From assembly GCA_949288715.1 (NCBI GenBank), contig CASELH010000006.1, forward strand, positions 62,001 to 126,000: a stretch of 64,000 nucleotides of DNA, read 5' to 3'. Positions within the stretch are counted from its first letter, which is position 1; each line of letters starts with the position of its first letter. The DNA comes from an uncultured Bacteroides sp. (GTDB lineage Bacteria; Bacteroidota; Bacteroidia; Bacteroidales; Bacteroidaceae). Of the stretch, positions 26,303-35,265 are shown in pieces. The notes beneath the pieces were generated by a model. The model made no database searches and was not told the DNA's origin. It worked only from the letters and a program-made list of their open reading frames with translations. The position numbers and the translations under genes are program-made.

Positions 26303-26785
26303 ATGAAAACACTGCAACTCCACATTCACGTCAAGGTCTTTGCCTACGAAGAACTGGCCGAGGCCGACCGCCAACTGATAGACGCTGCCCGCCAGGCCAC
26401 CTACCGCAGCTATGTTCCCTACTCGCATTTCTCCGTCGGAGCAGCAGTCCGGCTGGCCGATGGCACCGTAGTGAGCGGAAGCAACCAAGAGAATGCCGCT
26501 TCTCCCTCGAGCCTCTGCGCCGAACGCACCACGCTGTTTTATGCCAACTCGCGCTATCCCGACCAGCCGGTCGACACCCTGGCCATTGCCGCCCGCAATG
26601 AAAGGGGCGAATTTCTCCAAAAGCCCATCTCCCCCTGCGGTGCCTGCCGCCAGGTGATGCTCGAGACAGAAACACGCTTCAGCCACCCCATGCGCATCCT
26701 GCTCTATGGCACGGAGGGCATCTATGAACTGCAGGGGGTGAACAGCCTGTTGCCGTTCTCCTTTACGGGGGAGGCAATGAAGTAA
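26303..26785 (+). CDS. cdd: Cytidine deaminase
   Basis: A 160-residue pyrimidine-salvage enzyme that deaminates cytidine and deoxycytidine to uridine forms. The zinc site is complete and of the small tetrameric type: Cys72-Ala-Glu74 (SLCAERTTLF), with Glu74 as proton shuttle, and Pro-Cys112-Gly-Ala-Cys115. FSVGAAVRLADG and GSNQENAASPS are the substrate-binding segments. It is a single gene, 18 bp after element copy B ends its right flank region. Confidence 0.95.
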   Translation: MKTLQLHIHVKVFAYEELAEADRQLIDAARQATYRSYVPYSHFSVGAAVRLADGTVVSGSNQENAASPSSLCAERTTLFYANSRYPDQPVDTLAIAARNERGEFLQKPISPCGACRQVMLETETRFSHPMRILLYGTEGIYELQGVNSLLPFSFTGEAMK

Positions 26786-26886
26786 GCCTTTGAAGCGCTT
26801 CTTGCATAAGCTGTGTGCAATCTCCTTAGATTGAACTTGCTGATTTGATTGCCGTTAGATATTTCATCGCCCCGATAACCGCCGTC

Positions 26887-26901
26887 CCCAGCGGGGACAA
26901 C
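26887..26901. other. Hairpin between cdd and the DUF3592 gene
   Basis: GTCCCC, a 3-base loop and GGGGAC form a perfect hairpin 100 bp after the cdd stop, without a T-run. It may be a weak processing or termination site. The rest of 26786-26969 shows nothing recognisable. Confidence 0.4.
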
Positions 26902-26969
26902 ATCAATCCGTCAGGATAAATCCACATTAAATTTAATGCGCCTGCAGCCCGAATGAAACATCCGGCTGC

Positions 26970-26977
26970 TACCTTTG
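26970..26977 (+). promoter_or_regulatory. -7 box of the DUF3592 gene
   Basis: TACCTTTG fits TAnnTTTG and lies 25 bp before the ATG at 27002. No -33 element is obvious. Confidence 0.4.
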
Positions 26978-27001
26978 TTGCTCAATCCTTAATCATCCAT
27001 C

Positions 27002-27700
27002 ATGCATTACGATAGAGAAAAGACATTGGCCAAAGGCAAGCGGAAAGACAAGGCGTTCATCCGTGTATTTTGCGGCATATTCATTTCGGTAGGTATCATT
27101 TTGTTCGCCGTCAGCATCATCGTTGGCGTCAGCGACCATACTTTCCGGCAAAACGCCGAACCGGTGGATGCCGTTATCCTTGCCATGCGCGGAGTGACCA
27201 GCGAATCGTTGGGTACCCCCGTTGTGAGATATACCGTAGGCGGGAATACCTATGCAACCACGCTCAATGTAGCCACGTCTTCCATGCATCCGGGCAAGCG
27301 GATAACCGTGTATTACCAAAAAGGCAATCCGCAGAAAGTGCGCTACCTGGACTCCAACGGCTGGCTGATTTCCCTTTTCGTTTTTATGGGATTCGTATTC
27401 GTCGGGATGGGCACTGCCTTTTGGCTCGCGAAGCGCAGCCGTGAGCGGAAAGCCCGTCGGTTGTTGGCTACCGGGAAAGTGGTGGAAGCGGAAATTACCG
27501 GAATCAGCGAGGATACAAGCCAGTCTATGAACAGGCGACACCCCATCACGGTCAGTTGCCGCTACACCGCACCGGACGGACGGGTGTACTTCTTTCACAG
27601 CGGCTCTTTCTGGTATGAAAGCTACGAGATAGACCCGAAAAAGAAGGTACGCGTGTATGTACCGCAACAATCCGGCAAACTATTATGTGGACGTAAATAG
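27002..27700 (+). CDS. DUF3592-type membrane protein
   Basis: A 232-residue protein with two hydrophobic helices (about 20-43 and 115-140). Each helix is followed by a similar beta-rich soluble segment: AEPVDAVILAMRG ... RYTVGGNTYATTL and VVEAEITGISEDT ... CRYTAPDGRVYFF. This duplicated layout, with the phrases HPGKRITVYYQKGNPQKV and KKVRVYVPQ, is typical of DUF3592 proteins, whose function is unknown. It has its own -7 box, and no partner gene is evident. Confidence 0.75.
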   Translation: MHYDREKTLAKGKRKDKAFIRVFCGIFISVGIILFAVSIIVGVSDHTFRQNAEPVDAVILAMRGVTSESLGTPVVRYTVGGNTYATTLNVATSSMHPGKRITVYYQKGNPQKVRYLDSNGWLISLFVFMGFVFVGMGTAFWLAKRSRERKARRLLATGKVVEAEITGISEDTSQSMNRRHPITVSCRYTAPDGRVYFFHSGSFWYESYEIDPKKKVRVYVPQQSGKLLCGRK

Positions 27701-27733
27701 CGTTATAGGATAAATGGAAAAGACAAGCGGCAG

Positions 27734-27741
27734 TAATTTTG
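27734..27741 (+). promoter_or_regulatory. -7 box of the AraC-type regulator
   Basis: TAATTTTG fits TAnnTTTG and lies 56 bp before the ATG at 27797. No -33 match is seen. Confidence 0.4.
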
Positions 27742-27796
27742 CCCCGCTCCCCATTTTCCCTTATCTTCGCTCTCGCTTTTTGAAACTATATATAAT

Positions 27797-28678
27797 ATGG
27801 ATATACAAACCCGATATTTGGCCGATTATACCCGCAATGCCCCGTGTTCCAATTTCTTCGTCACTACCTTGATAGGCCGAGGGCAGGCGGATGCCCCACA
27901 CCGGCACGACTGCTATCAGATTATTTTGCTGACCAAAGGTGAGGCGGAACATTTGATTGACTTTGAATTGAAAGAGATGAAAGCTCCGTCTCTTTCGCTC
28001 GTGTTCCCGAAACAGATACATCGTCTGGAATTGTCGGAGGATGCGGAGGCTGTGGCGGTGATGTTTGACGAGACCATCTTCTGCACCGAGATATTGGCCA
28101 ATGAACTGAAAGATTACAATATCGACTTGCAGAAGAAATGCAACTTGGTGGATTTATGTGCGATGCCTGAGCGTATGGACGACTTGCTCTCTTTCGTGGC
28201 ACACATCCAAGATACGTACAGCGGCAGTGCGCTGAATCCTGCGCGGAAGTACCAGATAAAGTTTATGATAAAGATTATGCTGCTGAAGATATTCGATGCG
28301 CTTCCGTCAGATACCAACCCTAAAACCAATGACAGCGACCGCTCACTTTACATCCGTTCTCGTCAGAAGGTGGACGAGCAGTATCGCGACCAACGGAAAG
28401 TGCAGCAATATGCAACGGACCTGGGCGTATCGGCAAAGAAACTGACTGCCGTATGCCATTCGTATGGTGGTATGTCCCCGTTGGGAATCATCCACGAGAA
28501 GCTTTCCCTCGAATTGAAGAAACTGTTTGTCGGCGAGGCTCTTTCTCTTAAAGAAATCGCTTTCCAGCTTGGTTTCTCTTCCCAATCGGCACTGAATAAG
28601 TATATCGAACAGGAATTCCAATGCACACCGATGGATTTCAGGCAATCGGTGTTGAAGAAAATCGGCGGGGAAAAATAG
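27797..28678 (+). CDS. AraC-family transcriptional regulator
   Basis: A 293-residue regulator with an N-terminal cupin-like sensor (APHRHDCYQIILLTKGEAEHLIDF near residue 35) and a C-terminal AraC double helix-turn-helix (about 190-290). The second HTH shows SLKEIAFQLGFSSQSALNKYI, the standard A-x-x-x-G-F-x-x-x-S pattern. It directly precedes an alcohol dehydrogenase and an SMR exporter on the same strand and probably controls them (inference from context). Codons end in A/T more often than in the flanking genes, which hints at acquired DNA. Confidence 0.93.
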   Translation: MDIQTRYLADYTRNAPCSNFFVTTLIGRGQADAPHRHDCYQIILLTKGEAEHLIDFELKEMKAPSLSLVFPKQIHRLELSEDAEAVAVMFDETIFCTEILANELKDYNIDLQKKCNLVDLCAMPERMDDLLSFVAHIQDTYSGSALNPARKYQIKFMIKIMLLKIFDALPSDTNPKTNDSDRSLYIRSRQKVDEQYRDQRKVQQYATDLGVSAKKLTAVCHSYGGMSPLGIIHEKLSLELKKLFVGEALSLKEIAFQLGFSSQSALNKYIEQEFQCTPMDFRQSVLKKIGGEK

Positions 28679-28740
28679 CCTGTTCCCATTTTTATAAATC
28701 GCCGTCTCTTTTTTATAAAGGGTTGCCGCTCCATACGCCG

Positions 28741-28748
28741 TAACTTTG
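28741..28748 (+). promoter_or_regulatory. -7 box of the alcohol dehydrogenase gene
   Basis: TAACTTTG is a good TAnnTTTG match, 32 bp before the ATG at 28781. The AraC-type regulator presumably binds just upstream, where no conventional -33 TTTG is present, as expected for an activator-dependent promoter (inference). Confidence 0.45.
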
Positions 28749-28780
28749 CGCTGCAATTAAGAATTAAAAACAAGATTGAT

Positions 28781-29934
28781 ATGGCGAAATTATTTGGAGC
28801 AGGAGAACTCTATCACGGCATAGGGTCTCTTTCAGAGTTGAAGAACATTCACGGCAAACGTGCTGTGATAGTAACCGGACAGAACTCCGTGAAGCGGAAC
28901 GGCAGCTTGGAGAAAGTAGAAAACATTTTGCGGGAGAACGGTTTTGAATGCACCGTATTCAGCGGTGTGGAAGCTGACCCTTCCATCACGACCGTAAGGA
29001 AAGGCGCGGCAGTGTTCGACGACTTCCAGCCGGACTGGATTATCGGATTGGGGGATGCTCGGCCATTGATGCTGCCAAGGCAATGTGGGTGCTGTATGAA
29101 CATCCCGACTTGAGTTTCGAGAAGATGATGGAAGTGTGCGGCATCCCTCCGTTGCGGAAGAAGGCCCGCTTTGCCGCAATCCCCTCGTCAAGTGGGACAG
29201 GAACGGAAATCACGGCATTGGCCGTTATCACCGATAGGGAGAAGGGCGTGAAATATCCGTTGGTTTCCTACGAATTACTGCCCGATTTTTCCATCGTGGA
29301 CGGAGATCTTTGCAAGTCGATGCCTCCCAGCGTAACGGCAAACACCGGACTGGATGCGCTGACACATTGCGTGGAGGCTTATGTATCCAATGTGGATGAC
29401 AATTATGCCGATGCTTTCGCGAAAGGTGGCATTGAGTTGATTTTCAAAAATCTGGAGAAAGCGATGGCTGAACCCGAAAACGAGATTGCACGGCAGAACA
29501 TGCACGATGCGTCCTGCTTGGGCGGATATGCGTTTACTAACGCTTGGCTGGGCATCGCTCATTCGTTGGCGCACCAGATTGGTGGAACATTCGGCGTGCC
29601 CCACGGTTGCGCGAATGCCATTGTCCTGCCCAATGTTATCCGTTACAATATGAAGGCTACGGGACGTTATGACGATTTGGCGGCTTTGGTCGGCAAACGG
29701 ACAGGTGAGGAATTCGCCCGTGCCGTAGAGGAACTACGCAGCAAGGTACACGTGGCAGGTTCTATCGCTGAATACGGTAACATCAGCCGGGAAGAATGGA
29801 CGGCTGCACTGGACCGTATGGCTGAAAATGCCTTCAAAGACCCGTGCACGGGATTCAATCCGCGCAAGGCAACGGTTGAAGAGCTGAAGCAACTGTTGGC
29901 TGCCGCATACGATGGCGGAAGCATCAATTTCTAA
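28781..29934 (+). pseudogene. Iron-containing alcohol dehydrogenase, frameshifted
   Basis: The group III Fe-dependent alcohol dehydrogenase is split into two frames: 28781-29113 begins MAKLFGAGELYHGIGSL, and the rest continues in another frame to 29934. The break is in the nucleotide-binding GGGS region. The first frame reads WIIGLGDARPL, but adding one G to the five-G run at 29050-29054 restores GLGGCSAIDAAKAMWVLYE. All else is intact: SSSGTGTEITA, the metal-binding Asp/His segments (TGLDALTHCVEAY, HSLAHQIGGTFGVPHG) and the C-terminus. This could be a sequencing error, a recent mutation or a phase-variable tract. If repaired, the protein has about 384 residues, the family's usual length. Confidence 0.85.
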
Positions 29935-29949
29935 AAACTTTGTAAGGTA

Positions 29950-29981
29950 ATCACTGCCGGGCATCTGCTTCCGGCAGTGAT
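29950..29981 (+). other. Hairpin between alcohol dehydrogenase and SMR genes
   Basis: The perfect 11-bp stem ATCACTGCCGG / CCGGCAGTGAT with a 10-base loop lies 16 bp after the stop at 29934 and 18 bp before the SMR start. No U-run follows, so it is more likely an attenuator or RNA-stability hairpin than a full terminator. Confidence 0.65.
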
Positions 29982-29998
29982 GTTATATGATGTAAAAA

Positions 29999-30325
29999 AT
30001 GAGTTGGTTCTTATTAATCTTGGCAGGATGCGTCGAACTCGCCTTCACCTTCTGCCTGGGCAAGTTCAGTCACGCAACGGGGCTGGGCAAAGGCTTGTGG
30101 GGAATGGCTACCTTCTTTGCCGTCGCATTGAGCCTTTACCTCGTTTCAAGGGTTATCAAGGTGTTGCCGCTTGGCACAACGTATGCCGTTTGGACGGGTA
30201 TTGGCGCAGTGGGCACGGTGCTGATGGGCATTCTCTTTTTCAAGGAACCCGTCAGCTTCGCCCGTCTGTTCTTTATCTCGACGCTGATTCTTTCGATTGT
30301 CGGGCTGAAGGTGGTGTCGGGGTAA
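29999..30325 (+). CDS. Small multidrug resistance (SMR) family exporter, SugE/Gdx-like
   Basis: A 108-residue protein made almost wholly of four transmembrane helices. The essential membrane-embedded glutamate is in helix 1 (LAGCVELAFTF), and the loop/helix motif TYAVWTGIGAVGTV is the SMR hallmark. Family members work as antiparallel dimers that exchange protons for guanidinium or quaternary ammonium compounds. Helix 1 and the LPLGTTYAVW stretch look more SugE/Gdx-like than EmrE-like, but this is uncertain. It is the last gene of the AraC-dehydrogenase-SMR group, before a terminator at 30456. Confidence 0.9.
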   Translation: MSWFLLILAGCVELAFTFCLGKFSHATGLGKGLWGMATFFAVALSLYLVSRVIKVLPLGTTYAVWTGIGAVGTVLMGILFFKEPVSFARLFFISTLILSIVGLKVVSG

Positions 30326-30455
30326 TCCTTTCCGATAAACATCATCAACGGATTACAACTCAATTCTTTTACCCCCCTAAAAACAAATATCCTTCCGCTT
30401 TCCGGAAGAAAAAGAACTAACGAAGCATTGGGTACTCACATAGAAGCATAAAAAC

Positions 30456-30494
30456 ATTTAGAGCCTGCCGCACGTTTGTACGACAGGCTCTAAA
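30456..30494. terminator. Bidirectional terminator between SMR gene and proS
   Basis: TTTAGAGCCTG and CAGGCTCTAAA form an 11-bp stem with A-rich sequence on its left and a TTT edge on each side, between two convergent genes. Confidence 0.75.
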
Positions 30495-30520
30495 TTCAAT
30501 ATGTCCTTATATCTCCCGCA

Positions 30521-32014
30521 TCAATACGAACGGGCGAATATCACGCGGCACTGGGAAGGCTTCCCGGTAACCATGCACTTGCCCGGCTCCTTATCGCCCG
30601 GCACGAAGGAGTCGAACGGAATGCAACGGATAGTGGCTTTGGTCTCTTCCTTGATTTTCTCCTCGGTCTCCGTAGTGCCGTCCCAGTGAGCCAGAATGAA
30701 GCCGCCCTCCTCTATCTTCTGCTTAAATTCGTCGTAGGTATCGGCCGTGGTGATGCGGCGGTTGCGATAGTCGAGGGCTTTCTTGTAGATGTTGGCCTGC
30801 ATCTCTTCCAGCAGGTCTTTCACATACTGCTCAATGCCGTCGCACGAACGGGTTTCCTTCTCCAGCGTGTCGCGGCGCATTACTTCCATGGTGTTGTTCT
30901 CCAAGTCGCGGCCACCCATGACGAGGCGCACGGGCACACCCTTCAACTCGTAGTCGGCAAACTTGAAGCCGGGACGCTTGTTGTCGGCATTGTCATACTT
31001 CACGCTGATGCCCATGGCACGGAGGCGCTGCACAATGCCTGCCACTTTCTCATCAATCTTGGCCAGCATCTCGGCATTCTTGTAGATGGGCACAATCACC
31101 ACCTGTATCGGGGCAAGGTGGGGCGGCAGCACAAGACCGTTGTCATCGGAGTGAGTCATGATGAGGGCTCCCATCAGTCGGGTGGATACTCCCCAGGAAG
31201 TGGCCCACACGTACTCCAACTTGTTTTCCTTGTTAACGAATTGCACGTCGAAAGCTTTTGCAAAGTTCTGGCCAAGGAAGTGCGAAGTGCCGCTTTGCAA
31301 GGCTTTGCCATCCTGCATCATGGCCTCGATGGTGTAAGTATTGAGCGCGCCGGCAAAACGCTCGTTGGCCGACTTCACGCCCTTGATGACGGGCAATGCC
31401 ATGTATTTCTCGGCGAAGTCGGCATATACGTTCAACATCCTTACGGCTTCTTCTTCAGCCTCCTCGCGGGTGGCGTGTGCGGTGTGGCCTTCCTGCCAGA
31501 GGAATTCGGCTGTGCGCAGAAACAGGCGGGTGCGCATCTCCCAACGAAACACATTGGCCCACTGGTTGCACAAGATAGGCAGGTCGCGGTAAGAGTTTAT
31601 CCAATTCTTATAAGTATTCCAGATGATGGTCTCCGACGTGGGGCGGATAATGAGTTCCTCCTCCAACTTGGCGGCCGGGTCTACCACTACCCCTCCGCCG
31701 TTGGTGTCGTTCTTCAAGCGATAGTGGGTCACCACAGCACACTCTTTGGCAAAGCCTTCCACATGTTCGGCCTCCCGGCTAAGGAAGGATTTGGGAATAA
31801 GCAAGGGGAAATAAGCATTGACGTGGCCCGTTTCCTTGAACATGCGGTCCAGTTCATGTTGCATCTTCTCCCAAATGGCGTAGCCATAAGGCTTGATGAC
31901 CATGCAGCCACGCACGGCAGACTGCTCTGCCAAGTCGGCCTTGACCACCAATTCATTGTACCATTGGGAATAGTTCTCACTGCGTTTCGTGAGGTCTTTC
32001 AGTTCTACTGCCAT
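30521..32014 (-). CDS. proS: Prolyl-tRNA synthetase (archaeal/eukaryotic-type)
   Basis: A 497-residue class II aminoacyl-tRNA synthetase that charges tRNA-Pro. The length, the absence of the bacterial editing insertion and the N-terminus ([24 protein letters not shown]) place it in the shorter ProS type 3 group. Class II motif 2 reads [24 protein letters not shown], with Arg residues that contact ATP. The anticodon-binding domain follows ([13 protein letters not shown]), and a C-terminal zinc-like domain ends ARSY. It is a single gene, convergent with the SMR gene. Confidence 0.97.
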   Translation of the reverse strand: MAVELKDLTKRSENYSQWYNELVVKADLAEQSAVRGCMVIKPYGYAIWEKMQHELDRMFKETGHVNAYFPLLIPKSFLSREAEHVEGFAKECAVVTHYRLKNDTNGGGVVVDPAAKLEEELIIRPTSETIIWNTYKNWINSYRDLPILCNQWANVFRWEMRTRLFLRTAEFLWQEGHTAHATREEAEEEAVRMLNVYADFAEKYMALPVIKGVKSANERFAGALNTYTIEAMMQDGKALQSGTSHFLGQNFAKAFDVQFVNKENKLEYVWATSWGVSTRLMGALIMTHSDDNGLVLPPHLAPIQVVIVPIYKNAEMLAKIDEKVAGIVQRLRAMGISVKYDNADNKRPGFKFADYELKGVPVRLVMGGRDLENNTMEVMRRDTLEKETRSCDGIEQYVKDLLEEMQANIYKKALDYRNRRITTADTYDEFKQKIEEGGFILAHWDGTTETEEKIKEETKATIRCIPFDSFVPGDKEPGKCMVTGKPSQCRVIFARSY

Positions 32015-32082
32015 TGTATCTAAAAATATATTAAGTTATAAATATCCGTACAGTTACTGCCCTGTCTGGCAGATACAGCGTG

Positions 32083-32090
32083 CAAAGGTA
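32083..32090 (-). promoter_or_regulatory. -7 box of proS
   Basis: On the minus strand TACCTTTG fits TAnnTTTG and lies about 70 bp before the proS start. No -33 element was found. Confidence 0.4.
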
Positions 32091-32134
32091 CGCATTTATA
32101 ATGAAGAACGAAGAATGAAGAATAAAGAAAATCC

Positions 32135-32142
32135 TATCTTTG
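32135..32142 (+). promoter_or_regulatory. -7 box of nudC
   Basis: TATCTTTG fits TAnnTTTG. Transcription from it would start near 32149, after the in-frame ATG at 32140, which supports translation starting at 32167. Confidence 0.5.
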
Positions 32143-32166
32143 CACCCGCAAAACACGACATGGCTT

Positions 32167-32961
32167 ATGAACAACAGACAGATAGATGCGCAGTTGTCCC
32201 TATGCGCCTTCTATGGGGACAAATTACTGCTGAAAGAAGAAGCTGAAGGCAAATGCAGACTGCCACAGGGAGGCGAAGTGCCTGCCGCCTGGACAGCGGG
32301 TAAAAAAGTGCACCGCGTGCTGCTGCCTACAGGCGACACGGTGCAGGCACTTGCCCTTGATGAAGCATGCGCGGCCGAAGGATGGACATTCATAGGGCTA
32401 CGCGCCTCGTTCGACCACATTGGGCTGGCAGATTACCGCGCGGCAGGCAAAGCCTACCAGATACTTTACTGGGATGCCCATAGCCGGTTCTGCCCTGCCT
32501 GCGGAACGCAGACAGAACAACATACCGACATCATGAAGCGATGCCCACACTGCGGCTTCGAGCTCTATCCGCAAGTATCCACCGCCATCATTGTGCTGGT
32601 GCGCCGGGGCGATGACGAGATTCTGATGGTACATGCACGCAACTTCCGCGGCACCTTCTATGGCCTGGTGGCCGGCTTTGTAGAAGCCGGCGAGACCTTG
32701 GAGCAGTGCGTGGCGCGCGAAGTGCGTGAAGAAACCGGACTGGAAATAACCAACATCCGCTATTTCGACAGCCAGCCCTGGCCCTACCCCAGCGGACTGA
32801 TGGTAGGCTTTACCGCCGATTATGCCGGAGGCACCATCAAGCTGCAGAGCGATGAACTGAGCTCAGGCGCCTTCTACCACCGCGACCACCTCCCCGAACT
32901 GCCCCAAAAGCTGAGCATCGCGCGCAGGCTGATTGAAGCTTGGAAGAGACGGGAGGTGTAA
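32167..32961 (+). CDS. nudC: NAD(+)/NADH diphosphatase (NudC family)
   Basis: A 264-residue Nudix hydrolase of the NudC type, which splits NAD(H) and in some bacteria removes NAD caps from RNA. A four-cysteine zinc ribbon (CPACG ... CPHCG) lies in mid-protein, followed by the Nudix box GFVEAGETLEQCVAREVREETGL-like segment (G-x5-E-x7-REExxEE) and the NudC-specific SQPWPYPSGLM, which corresponds to the SQPWPFPxS motif of the family. MNNRQIDAQL is preferred as the start because of the -7 box at 32135. It is convergent with the alpha-galactosidase gene, 7 bp away. Confidence 0.94.
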   Translation: MNNRQIDAQLSLCAFYGDKLLLKEEAEGKCRLPQGGEVPAAWTAGKKVHRVLLPTGDTVQALALDEACAAEGWTFIGLRASFDHIGLADYRAAGKAYQILYWDAHSRFCPACGTQTEQHTDIMKRCPHCGFELYPQVSTAIIVLVRRGDDEILMVHARNFRGTFYGLVAGFVEAGETLEQCVAREVREETGLEITNIRYFDSQPWPYPSGLMVGFTADYAGGTIKLQSDELSSGAFYHRDHLPELPQKLSIARRLIEAWKRREV

Positions 32962-32968
32962 ATGGCAC

Positions 32969-35167
32969 TTATCGCTCCACCTCCTCCAAGTAAAGCACGC
33001 GGCTTGCGTAGTCATTCTGCTTATGGTAATCCACCACGTGGTTATAAGGCAGCTCAAGTCCGTTGGCCATGAGGTAGGCGCCTGTATACACCTTGCCCTC
33101 ACAGTCAAGAGGCTTGTTGTCTATGCGGTTCAACTCATGTACCCGGTAGCATTTGTCCGGATGAAGCCCTGCCATAGGTACGCGAGGCAGGTGCTGATTG
33201 ACAAAATGCTCGGTCTTCCACCAATAAAACACGGCTTTGTCCTTCTCCGGACTGACATACATCAGTGAGGCGGCACCCAGCTTGTCATAAGGCGAAAGGA
33301 GGCGATAGATGTCCCCTTGCTGCACCACCGGGCGTATCTGCTTGTACTCGCCAATGGCCTTGCGACACAAGTTTTTTTCCTCATCGGTCATGTTCTTAGG
33401 CTGAATCTCCATGCCAAGGCGCCCGCTCATGGCCACATCAATGCGGTATTTCAAGGGAATAGTGCGGAATGTCTGGTGATTGGGCGCAGCGCTGATATGA
33501 GAAGCCATGGCTACAGCCGGAAAGAACAACGATGTTCCCCACTGCATATACACACGTTGCAAGGCATCGGTGTTGTCCGACACCCAGAATTCATCAAACC
33601 AAGGCAGCACGCCATAGTTGGCACGGCCTCCTCCACTGGCACAAGCCTGGATGGTAAGGTCGGGATACTTGGCACGTATGCGCTTCATAACCTGCTCAAG
33701 CCCGCGGTGGTAATCTATGTAAAGATGACTTTGGCGGTCGGCAGGCAGATAGCCGGAGCCATGGCTGGGAATGGACATATTGGCATCCCACTTCAGATAT
33801 TCCAACCCGGGATAATTGCTCATAAGCGTGTCGACCAGATTGAACACAAAATCCTGCACCTCGGGATTCGAGAGGTCGAGCACCAGCTGCGTGCCTCCCC
33901 GCCCGGTGACGGGGTCGCGCTGCGGGGCATTCACTATCCAGTCGGGATGCTTTTCATACAGTTCGCTGGTGGTATTGGTCATTTCGGGCTCAATCCAAAG
34001 GCCGAAACCTATGCCATGTTTCTTCGCATTGGCCAGCAAGCCGCTAATGCCATGAGGCAGCTTGCGGGTATCTACTACCCAGTCGCCAAGGCTCGATGTA
34101 TCCTTGTTCCGCGGATATTTCGCGCCAAACCACCCGTCATCCATCACAAAGAGTTCGCCGCCCATTCCGGCAATGTCCTGCATCATCTGGTCCATACCTT
34201 CCTCCGTAATGTCGAAATATACGCCTTCCCAGCTGTTGAGTAGAATTTTACGCAGCTTTGTTCCATTGGCCAGTTTATATTGGCGTGCCCAGCGGTGAAA
34301 ATTCCGGCTGGCACCGCTCAGTCCCTCACTGCTGTAGGTCAAGGCCAATTCCGGCGTGCAGAAAGTCTCATTCCTCTCCAACACATACTGAGAGTTTTCC
34401 TCATTGATGCCAGCGAAGAAGTTGTGATACTCCCCGTCGTGCGTGTCGATGCGCAGTTTGTAGTTGCCTGCATAGCACAAGGCAGCCCCAATGGTGCGGC
34501 CTGCATTCTCCTGCGGACGGCCGTCCAGCGAGAGCATCACTTCGGCATGGTCGGTATGCGAGTTGCGCACGCCGTCTTTGTTGTCTATCACCAGCATTCC
34601 CGGTTTCAGCGGCTCCTGCACAAGGTTGGCTTCATTGGCCCATGAGCCGTGTAGATGGCTCACCCATACATCACCCCGCCGCACAGGCAGGTAGGCCGAT
34701 GCAAACTGGCGCAACGTGACGGGCTTTTTCCCGCTGTTTGTCAGTTCCGTCCAGCACTCAATAATGTCCACATCATGGTAAGCGCGATAGCACACGGCCA
34801 CGCTGAAAGGGTAAACCGTGTCGCGCAGGCGAATAGCCACCTCTTGCGCTCCGTCTGAATCGGTAGTGGCAACGCGCTCCACCTCCAGTTGCAGCGACAT
34901 GTTGCCGTCGGCCTGGGTCACGGCAAGAGCCGCTTCTGCCGGACACGACGAGCCGTATTCCGGATAGGCATCGGCTATGGACGTGCCTTCCAAAGCCTTC
35001 AGGTCTGTGTGGGTCAATTTGGTGCCGTAGTACACATAGCGCAGCCTGCCTCCTTCGGGCGCGGAAAGCACCAAAGACGTGTGGGGAGTACTAAGGTGGA
35101 TAAGGTCTTGTGCCGACAGGCCTCCTGCCAGGAGTAGGCACAAAGCAAGAATCAAGTTCTTTTTCAT
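32969..35167 (-). CDS. Secreted alpha-galactosidase (GH36)
   Basis: A 732-residue exported glycosidase that removes terminal alpha-1,6-galactose from raffinose-type or galactomannan oligosaccharides. The signal peptide is MKKNLILALCLLLAGGLSAQ. The GH36 catalytic sites are clear: the nucleophile Asp461 in YLKWDAN and the acid/base Asp531 in WVSDNTDALQR, with CASGGGRANYG between them and GLWIEPEM before. The N-terminal beta-sandwich and a C-terminal barrel-capping domain match the family length. It is a lone gene without SusC/SusD neighbours, so not part of an obvious polysaccharide-utilisation locus. Confidence 0.95.
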   Translation of the reverse strand: MKKNLILALCLLLAGGLSAQDLIHLSTPHTSLVLSAPEGGRLRYVYYGTKLTHTDLKALEGTSIADAYPEYGSSCPAEAALAVTQADGNMSLQLEVERVATTDSDGAQEVAIRLRDTVYPFSVAVCYRAYHDVDIIECWTELTNSGKKPVTLRQFASAYLPVRRGDVWVSHLHGSWANEANLVQEPLKPGMLVIDNKDGVRNSHTDHAEVMLSLDGRPQENAGRTIGAALCYAGNYKLRIDTHDGEYHNFFAGINEENSQYVLERNETFCTPELALTYSSEGLSGASRNFHRWARQYKLANGTKLRKILLNSWEGVYFDITEEGMDQMMQDIAGMGGELFVMDDGWFGAKYPRNKDTSSLGDWVVDTRKLPHGISGLLANAKKHGIGFGLWIEPEMTNTTSELYEKHPDWIVNAPQRDPVTGRGGTQLVLDLSNPEVQDFVFNLVDTLMSNYPGLEYLKWDANMSIPSHGSGYLPADRQSHLYIDYHRGLEQVMKRIRAKYPDLTIQACASGGGRANYGVLPWFDEFWVSDNTDALQRVYMQWGTSLFFPAVAMASHISAAPNHQTFRTIPLKYRIDVAMSGRLGMEIQPKNMTDEEKNLCRKAIGEYKQIRPVVQQGDIYRLLSPYDKLGAASLMYVSPEKDKAVFYWWKTEHFVNQHLPRVPMAGLHPDKCYRVHELNRIDNKPLDCEGKVYTGAYLMANGLELPYNHVVDYHKQNDYASRVLYLEEVER

Positions 35168-35210
35168 GGGTCAATTCATTTATTGGATGAAGCAATAAGA
35201 TTTTCAACGG

Positions 35211-35218
35211 CAAAATTA
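35211..35218 (-). promoter_or_regulatory. -7 box of the alpha-galactosidase gene
   Basis: On the minus strand TAATTTTG fits TAnnTTTG, 44 bp before the start. No -33 element was identified. Confidence 0.4.
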
Positions 35219-35265
35219 GCCCATTCCGGCGAAATAGTATGATACTGTGTTATCCAATAATGGTA

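Noticed and set aside
29950..29981. Guanidine riboswitch before the SMR gene
   Set aside because: Only one simple hairpin without the conserved loop bases of the known guanidine classes, so a regulatory hairpin is as much as can be said.
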